From contig NC_135549.1 of NCBI RefSeq assembly GCF_964340395.1, positions 10,139,342 to 10,203,341 of the forward strand: a stretch of DNA of 64,000 bases, in the 5' to 3' direction. This DNA is from Glandiceps talaboti. Its lineage: Eukaryota; Hemichordata; Enteropneusta; Spengelidae. A program made the position numbers and the translations under genes. This document shows positions 56,099-64,000 of the stretch, piece by piece. The notes beneath the pieces were generated by a model, which saw only the letters and a list, made by a program, of their open reading frames with translations, made no database searches and was not told the origin of the DNA. Within the stretch, counting starts at the first letter, position 1; each line of letters begins with the position of its first letter.

Positions 56099-56473
56099 CA
56101 TGGATGGATGGATGGATGGATGGATGGATGGATGGATGGATGGATGGATGGATGGATGGATGGTTGGTTGGTTGGTTGGTTGGTTGGTTGGTTGGTTGGT
56201 TGGTTGGTTGGTTGGTTGGTTGGTTGGTTGGTTGGTTGGTTGGTTGGTTGGTTGGTTGGTTGGTTGGTTGGTTGGTTGGTTGGTTGGTTGGTTGGTTGGA
56301 TTTATGACTGTATGGTTTGCTGGGTGGGTGGGTGGATAGATGGATGGATGGTTGGTTGGTTGGTTGGTTGGTTGGTTGGTTGGTTGGTTGGTTGGTTGGT
56401 TGGTTGGATTTATGACTGAATGGCTTGCTGGGTGGATGGATGGATGGATGGATGGATGGATGGATGGATGGAT
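56099..56473 (+). repeat. GGAT/GGTT compound microsatellite, block 2
   Basis: GGAT about 15 units, GGTT about 34 units, linker, GGTT about 14 units, linker, GGAT about 11 units. The linkers match those of block 1. Long Gly-Trp-Leu-Val frames are artefacts. Confidence 0.96.
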
Positions 56474-59400
56474 GATGAGGTTGGTGGTTGTTTATTTATC
56501 AGTTTATTGATAATTAGATGGTGAATTGTAGATGAGTGTATGAAATTCAATGTGAAGAAGTATATAGATGAAATTGGACATAAACAATGTCAGATAAATG
56601 TGCAGTGACGATCAAATACAACTAACAACTGAATTTGTATCCCGATTTCAATTCGATTACAAACTGCCTGGCAACATTGTACTTGACGTCTGCGTCGTGT
56701 TGTGTTTAGTTATTCAACTTGAACTGAATCCACTACTGCTCTGATAAGCCCCATTCAGGACATTAAAATGAAAGTAATTATGGCTTTGGAAGATATTTAC
56801 AGATCCAATTGACGATAATGCTGTCAGTGGAATGGATTGTATACTCCCCTGAGGGCAACCTTAGTTCCTTACTTCAAAGAAAATGTTCCCTCCAGAGTGA
56901 TGTCAAGATTCCTTTCCTTTTAATTTGCACTATTTGACCCATCGTGTCCACTTTAAGTGGCCTGTTTTGAAAGCTTTCGAAATATCGTACGTTTTGAAAC
57001 AGTTTGACGAAAGTACACAAATCAAATCAAGATTTCATCTATAAATCCGATCCTTGGAAACCTTTGACCTTGAATTTGATGGGACTCTGCATATTTAATT
57101 AAGCAAAGCACGGATCATTTTTTAAAAGGAATGCCATAAATAAAGATAAGATACGCAAGACATCTTATCTCCATATGATATTGTGTTCAACCTTCCGTCC
57201 GGCACACAGTACATATTATCAGATCGGTTACTTCTAAATTTAATTACTATTATAAATGTCAGTTTCTATCAATCAGTAAAGTTACAGAGTTAGGTCCGAA
57301 TATCATCTGTCGCTTCCAGGTACAACATTGAATTCAATCCTTGTCCATTGTAACATACGTGGATTATATCGAATGTGAAGTACTGGATGTATTTATGGTA
57401 AACCGTCGACGACTATAATCTTGTAAGCATCATTTGTGTAGAGAAGAACGCATAGTAGAGACGTTTGAAAGGTTCAAGTCACGAAGAATTCATAGTTTAT
57501 TCTTGTAATGGCAGGTGTCCTGAAAGTGAAGTGATCTGGGTTTGATACATTTGCCAATAACATACACAACTCTTTATTTGTGGAGATTGGAAAATAAATC
57601 ATCCCATTCAAATACATAAATTGTCAACGAATTGTTAGAAACAATCAAAGGTTTTACGAACGTGTATTTGTGCACAAATGAATAGCAATGTGAAACAGTA
57701 GCATGTCGTCTACAGGCATTGGCTCAATCATGTGGCATTCAAGTTTTTTTTCATTCCTAGGGATGTAGCGGTATATGAGGGTCGAATGCCAAATCGGAGA
57801 TAACCAGACCTGAATAGATCAATTCATCATGGGTTGGATGTCGTTTTCAGTTTTTAGTGGACCATAAAATTGCCAAAATGATAGGAATTGGTAAAACTCT
57901 TAAACTCACACAGGATAACATAATTAAATGTCTGGGGATTGTCCATAAATGGAATCTTTCGACATGAACTGTTCATCAATGCAAAGATGGGGGCTTCTAA
58001 TGACCTGAAAATGATAACAACTCCAGCATCAAATAAGACTAGTTTTAAATTTGTCTAATCGCTTTACGTTCAATTGTAATGCCTCTTGGGTAATCAAGGT
58101 TGACCGAAGATCACCACACTAGTGAACATACATGTCAGTTCCCGAAAAACTTAAAGCAATTAAGCTCTGCAATTTTTGACGAGAAAATGTCACAGTTGCT
58201 GATTTTATTACAAATATTGAATTTCGAGAAAGTGAATAAGCAATTTGGAATTTCATTTCCCAATATGCGTCATTATTGATCGCTGTCTGTGCATATGAAT
58301 CGTGCTTGTTGAACTAGAGACCAGATTGTATGGTCCAAACATACCAATGGTATGAGTTCAATCGCATGAGTCGACCTACCACATATCGTTACGTTCAAAT
58401 ACAAACGTCAGCAGCCCTAAAAAAAATTAAAGTTCTTTGTGAATACGACTTTTTGAGTAATTTCCTCCATAATCTATGTTATGCACTTGCTTTATCTTGA
58501 GCTGAATAATCGGACAATACAATTCAAGCGCTACGAGAGAGAGTGGTGCGACAACAGTCACGTGATGTTTGAAACGATTCGTTCGACCTATTTGACGTAA
58601 GAAGCTTAATAAGGCGCCCAAAATATCATATGCGTCGAAATGTAATACTTTTTGTAAACATTGACTTCCTCTTCAGCTAACTATATTAACTTACTTCATT
58701 TTGTTTATTTTGAAATGTTTAAATGACAACTTTACTGAAAGACATGATCATAACGAATTTCGTCATTGTTTAATAGGATTTGTTCCTCAATAGCGATAGT
58801 GTTAAATTCGGTACATCTTGGAGTCAGAATTGACAATGTCCGTCAAAATTTTCCTCAGTTAGAATCAAGTATACTTCTACGTTGGTTTGACCGATTTCGC
58901 ATTTCCACAATTTCTTTCATACTTTGTTGGTGGTTGGGGGAGTGGTTAAGGCTATCATTCCAGTCGATATATGCTATTTATTGTATATGTGTTGTCCTCT
59001 CTACCGATCTCGGTGTTAATCAAGTATTTACTTCAAGAACACACAAACCTTTTTCATCGCGTTGATAACTATATGAGGCCACTGCCCTATATTAAACCCT
59101 TCCCAGACCCTCATTATGTCGGGGTATATTCTCATTTGACAAGTATTCCCTTGTCGGTGAAAAGACAACAATGATCAATAAAATCGAGATATTTCAATTT
59201 TCTTCTGATATAAGGGTTATTCCATTTTCTTGTTAGTTTTTTTTCATTGCATGGGATCATACGATTGGTTTGAAATAAAGGGGGTGGCCAAAGTTCTGAT
59301 GAGATTGTGATATGTGAGGATAAAACTGACACTGCGATGGGTTGCTTTTTTAAAGATAAAATGTTTTTGCTGATACATTTGTGAGATTTCCCATAGTAGA

Positions 59401-60608
59401 TACTGTATGTTGTTTTGTTTCGTTGTTTCTTTGTTTGTTGAAAACACGATACAAAACGAAAATGTTGAACGTCCTGTGGGGTATGAATGAAAACACGAGG
59501 CTGTGAATTCACATCACAAAATCTGAATATTAACAATGTTAGCTTCAAGCCAGTCAAGATATTGCACAATATTCATTCAGTAAGAAGTTGGCATTTCTTT
59601 CATTTGAATTCATGCAATGTTTACAATGTTACACGACTAAAGTTTCACGATGCTGACACGACTGCCATTTTTTCTTGGAAAGAGAGAATACCCAACGGAA
59701 GACATCGGATTAAATGCTCTTGAGTTAAGAAAAAACCTCAGTGATAACATCACGTGTGTGACCTGCATTTATCGATTAGGCACTCACGTTTCAAGAAGTA
59801 CATACAAAATGTGTCTCATTATAAATCGTACCAGCTGTACCACGCCAAATAACTATTCAGAGACGCCTATGAGAATAGTGAGAGTTGGTTGAGTTTCTTA
59901 GATATAGATCAAGTATCAACTCAAGTACTGTCCTATTCTTAAGGATGATATTGTTAAAACCAATTGCAAGTATACTCAAACTGTCTGATCACGCAACGCT
60001 CTTTACTTCAATAGCTATGTCTTCAACACACACACACACTGAAAAGTCATTCTCCATCCTTTGTTTTCTTCACACGTCATTTGAAGACATTCTCGATAAA
60101 GAGTTAGACTCTTGGCTTCTGTATAACACACGATATAAACTCTGTCTGGATATTTGGCCCGCTAAATTGCAGATGCCCATATCTCCTACGCAATGGGTCT
60201 GGATCAAGCCAACAAAGGAGATTCAAGCCATGCAGTGTCAATTTATAACACACGTTAATTGTCAGCTGTATTAACGGAGCGGATCAATAGAATCAAATCA
60301 TCAAAATTATATTAGAGACTTGAAGAGGCCATCGGCAAGTAATTAAAGTGGATAACCCTTAAGCTGGTGTAATTTAACTCACTCATTTACTTATTGATTT
60401 AGAATTCATTTGATGTCAAGTTGATGGAAAAACGTGATTGTCATATCATGTTATAGTAGTTCAGAATAATGTGGTAGTCAGGGTCTGGCGATAGTAAAGA
60501 ACTATGTCTCAGAAATTTCCTTCCTTCATGTACCTTTTATCCTATCGTTGATACATGTACTCTGCTTTCATTATGATAACATCAATGTTTTATTGTGAGA
60601 GAAGCGAT
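56474..60608. other. Long intergenic stretch, no gene recognised
   Basis: AT-rich, with several 80-145-codon open frames between 58766 and 60274 on both strands. None shows a domain motif, signal peptide or consistent splice sites. Confidence 0.35.
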
Positions 60609-60675
60609 GTATGTACGTATGTATGTATGTATGTATGTATGTATGTATGCATGCATGTGTATGTGTGTGTGTGTA
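60609..60675 (+). repeat. (GTAT)n-(GT)n microsatellite
   Basis: About ten GTAT units followed by GCAT and a short GT run. Confidence 0.94.
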
Positions 60676-61216
<541 letters not shown>

Positions 61217-61520
61217 CCCAAATACGGAAATAGTGAAACAATTAGAAAGTATATGGTTGTATTCTCATGGACTGAATGACTATGAACCTACAGAAATTCA
61301 AAACTAGACATTTCCGGATTTTCATTCCTTCCTTTTTGACACCTAATTATTTTCCTTTTGTGCGTTTACACTTTATGACATGCGCTGTAGATACAATTGG
61401 TTTATATTCACGCAATCATTGATTTAGTGTGATGAAGGTGTGCTAGTCCATCGAGATGTTGCTCTATAAATTTTGGGATTGAAGTAAGGTTGATTTCAGT
61501 TCCACGAGTGTTTGTATTCG
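61217..61520. other. Intergenic, no feature recognised
   Basis: No exon recognised. Confidence 0.45.
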
Positions 61521-61521
61521 T

Positions 61522-61557
<36 letters not shown>

Positions 61558-61566
61558 TGTGTATGA

Positions 61567-61597
<31 letters not shown>

Positions 61598-61605
61598 TGT
61601 GTGTG
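61521..61605 (+). repeat. (GT)n microsatellite
   Basis: Imperfect GT tract with GAGT and GTAT interruptions. Confidence 0.95.
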
Positions 61606-62562
61606 CCACTACAGCTAGGCAATCAGAATGTTATTATGGCATAATCTGCTGTAAATAAATTAACTCTTTTTACACTTCGTATAGTATTTCAGCTTCTCTA
61701 TACAATTATGAATTTGATAAAGATTCACAATGAATTGTATTAAATCTAATAACCCTATATTTCCATAGCCAGCCCCCTTGCGTCGGACACTACATTATAC
61801 ATGTCATCAGGGCTTGATTTTCTAAGGTTTTGCTGTAATTACATTTATTATGATGATTCTATGGGTGTCGTTTGGGTTACAACTCGTAAATGGAGAGTAA
61901 TTACAGCAGTGTCAGCCAAAGAAAACAAGATGAAAGTAGGAAGAAGAGAGTAAAGAAGCCATTATACAAATAAAAGAGAACGTAAATCACATATTGACTG
62001 TAGAGGAAAACGCAGCAAACTAGCGATCTACAGAGAAACAAGGGAAATACTTGGATCCTATTTACTATCTACACGTGATATTTCTATTACCAGACTACCG
62101 GAATAACCGGGGTTTCAGGAATCTCTGTTTGAGGTCGACAGGATATTAACTAATCTACTATTTTATGCACGTTATCGCTGTGGCCTATTCTTGTACACAC
62201 CAAGTCGATGGAAGCGACTAAAACTCTTCTCAACGTTATCAGTATGTATAGCTCAGTGGCCCATACGAACCTTAAAAGGCTTCCATGAGACTTGTTATCT
62301 TTTCGTTTAATCGACAATCACATTAATCATACAACTTGCTGCTGAATTATGGCTCTAAAATGCAATTTCCTGTATAAAATTTTGATAAGCAGACCAAAAC
62401 ATTCTCGATATTCGTAAGTGGATTCTAAATTTTACGAGAAAGTAATCGCGTCTGTTTAAGCAATACATTTTGTTAAGACAGGCAGATTACCCAGTATGCT
62501 ATCATAAAGTATATTTTTTCCACGCTACTTATTAATCAATTCGTGTCCTTAGATTTAATTTT
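61606..62562. other. Intergenic, no gene recognised
   Basis: Contains a 12-bp inverted repeat, TGCTGTAATTAC at 61831-61842 and its reverse complement at 61897-61908. No exon recognised. Confidence 0.4.
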
Positions 62563-62732
62563 TGTTTTGTTTGTTTGTTTGTTTGTTTATTTATTTATTT
62601 AGTTTTTGTTTGTTTTTTGTTTTGTTAGTTTGTCCGTTCAATCCTTCGTTTGGGTATTGCATGAATGAGTTTGTCCATGTGTTTTTGTTTTTGTTTTTGT
62701 TGTTTTTGTTTTTGTTTTTGTTTTTGTTTTTG
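62563..62732 (+). repeat. T-rich (GTTT)n and (GTTTTT)n simple repeats
   Basis: GTTT units near 62563-62590 and GTTTTT units near 62680-62732, with unique sequence between. Confidence 0.9.
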
Positions 62733-63059
62733 AAGGTCACGTGGTGGTGGTCTTGGTCATGGGGGTGACATGCCATGGGTATTTCCTTAAACACCAATGG
62801 CTTATCTGTGTCTTATATGAAATGTAAGAAATTAGGCTGTGCTTAGAGGAATTCTGTATTTATAATGTATTTCTTTATCTTTGCTGTCATCTCTGCGTTC
62901 CTATTAACGTATGACTAACGTCTACAGTATATTTGCATAACAAGTTTTATTCCATATGATGATTTAAATATCGACGTAAGAAACATTCTCTGATTTGTAT
63001 CACCTACAAGAGAGACTAGGATAGTCTAACAAATAATCATCGATGCATTTACTTGAGAA
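62733..63059. other. Intergenic, no feature recognised
   Basis: No exon recognised. Confidence 0.45.
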
Positions 63060-63184
<125 letters not shown>

Positions 63185-64000
63185 TATGTTTTGGTGTAAA
63201 AATGCGTACGTGATTCTGTAATTGTGTGACAGGCGTCAGCCACTACAGCTATCTCTTGGCTTATACTATCATATACCTTGTGTATATCCCAATTGTAAGC
63301 TTAATCTAGGCCAGTTTGGCACTAATTTCATATTTAATGCATGGCAAGTGATAATCATCAAATCTATACTACTACAGACAAAGGAAGGGTGAACAACGAT
63401 GACATGCTGTCATGATGGATAGCGGTTGGGAAATAACCAAGTCTGACAGACGCCGTAGTAAAAGTATGTAGCTACGTAATCCTTGACCCCACATACGTAC
63501 TGCTACGGTTCGTCTTGCGATGAGTTCAGCGCTATGGACTTGAAGCACGTGGTCTTATGACGTGTACAGTTCATTGTTCCTAGAGTTTAAGTAATCATAC
63601 AATATATAATGATGGTGCTACTTATCTATAAGTTTATACGTCGTCCAATCACCAAATTGTCCTAAATTGTTCATTTTCGATGGTTCTTAAGGATTTTAGT
63701 TGTTTCTACTGTTTGATTGAATTTTGTCCGCGTTTGGTCAGGAAAGAAGGAGAGGCCGAGAGTATATGTGCATCATGAAATCGGTTTAATAATGACGTAT
63801 GGACATACTACATTTTATAAACGATTATATTACAATGTTATGCGATATGAATATAAACAACTTTGCCAAATCCTAGCCTTACACCATACTCATATCTACA
63901 GATTTCATTTCACATCACTTTTTCTCAAGGCGAGATCGTGTAATTTATTCGAAGCCATTCCATTCACTGTTCTCCGTTGTATCAATTCAAGGTTTTGTAT
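63185..64000. other. Intergenic to window end, no gene recognised
   Basis: AT-rich; no exon or repeat recognised. Confidence 0.4.

Noticed and set aside
58766-60274. Several overlapping 80-145-codon frames on both strands
   Set aside because: No domain motif, no consistent splice sites, and composition like surrounding DNA.

Overview
This is animal genomic DNA. It is AT-rich, has large spliced exons with GT/AG boundaries, very long intergenic stretches, dense tri- and tetranucleotide microsatellites, minisatellites, small DNA transposons with terminal inverted repeats (TIRs), and truncated non-LTR retrotransposons. Nothing looks bacterial: there are no operons, Shine-Dalgarno sites or CRISPR array. 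A marine invertebrate is a reasonable guess from the repeat style and the gene found, but I cannot fix the phylum from sequence alone.

The one gene I recognise with confidence is on the minus strand at about 9101-13664. It is a group II metabotropic glutamate receptor (GRM2/GRM3-like), seen as three coding exons (13664-12323, 11290-10197, 9269-9101) with canonical splice sites and compatible phases. Together they encode 868 residues: signal peptide, Venus-flytrap glutamate-binding domain, nine-cysteine linker, seven transmembrane helices and most of the C-terminal tail. Only a short terminal exon is missing; it should lie below 9101 or outside the window. Intron 2 holds the 3' end of a non-LTR retrotransposon in the opposite orientation.

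Region by region: 1-4 kb has a three-copy E-box repeat and a frameshifted, decayed coding block of unknown family (about 2092-3005, minus). 4.0-4.5 kb is a 36-bp minisatellite. 5.7-6.5 kb and 8.1-8.5 kb are two inverted-repeat DNA transposons. 9-13.7 kb is the receptor gene. 13.7-30 kb is mostly featureless, with microsatellites, a 222-bp dispersed repeat in two copies (23995 and 28225), and a degenerate minisatellite at 27.9-28.8 kb that contains the second copy. 30.2-31.1 kb is a hAT-like nonautonomous element, directly followed by a 41-bp minisatellite (31.2-32.3 kb). 32-46 kb is intergenic. 46.3-47.0 kb is a dimeric 31-bp satellite carrying TGACGTAA. 48.5-49.2 kb has a 114-125-bp tandem repeat and a probable retrotransposon tail. 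50.07-51.6 kb is a frameshifted reverse transcriptase fragment, followed by a 54-bp minisatellite (51.9-53.0 kb). 55-64 kb is intergenic with large GGAT/GGTT, AT and GT tracts.

Most long open frames in the window are artefacts of tandem repeats whose unit length is a multiple of three or whose motif lacks stop codons. I see no evidence for a multi-gene system. The novel material is in the repeats and in the unidentified decayed coding block.
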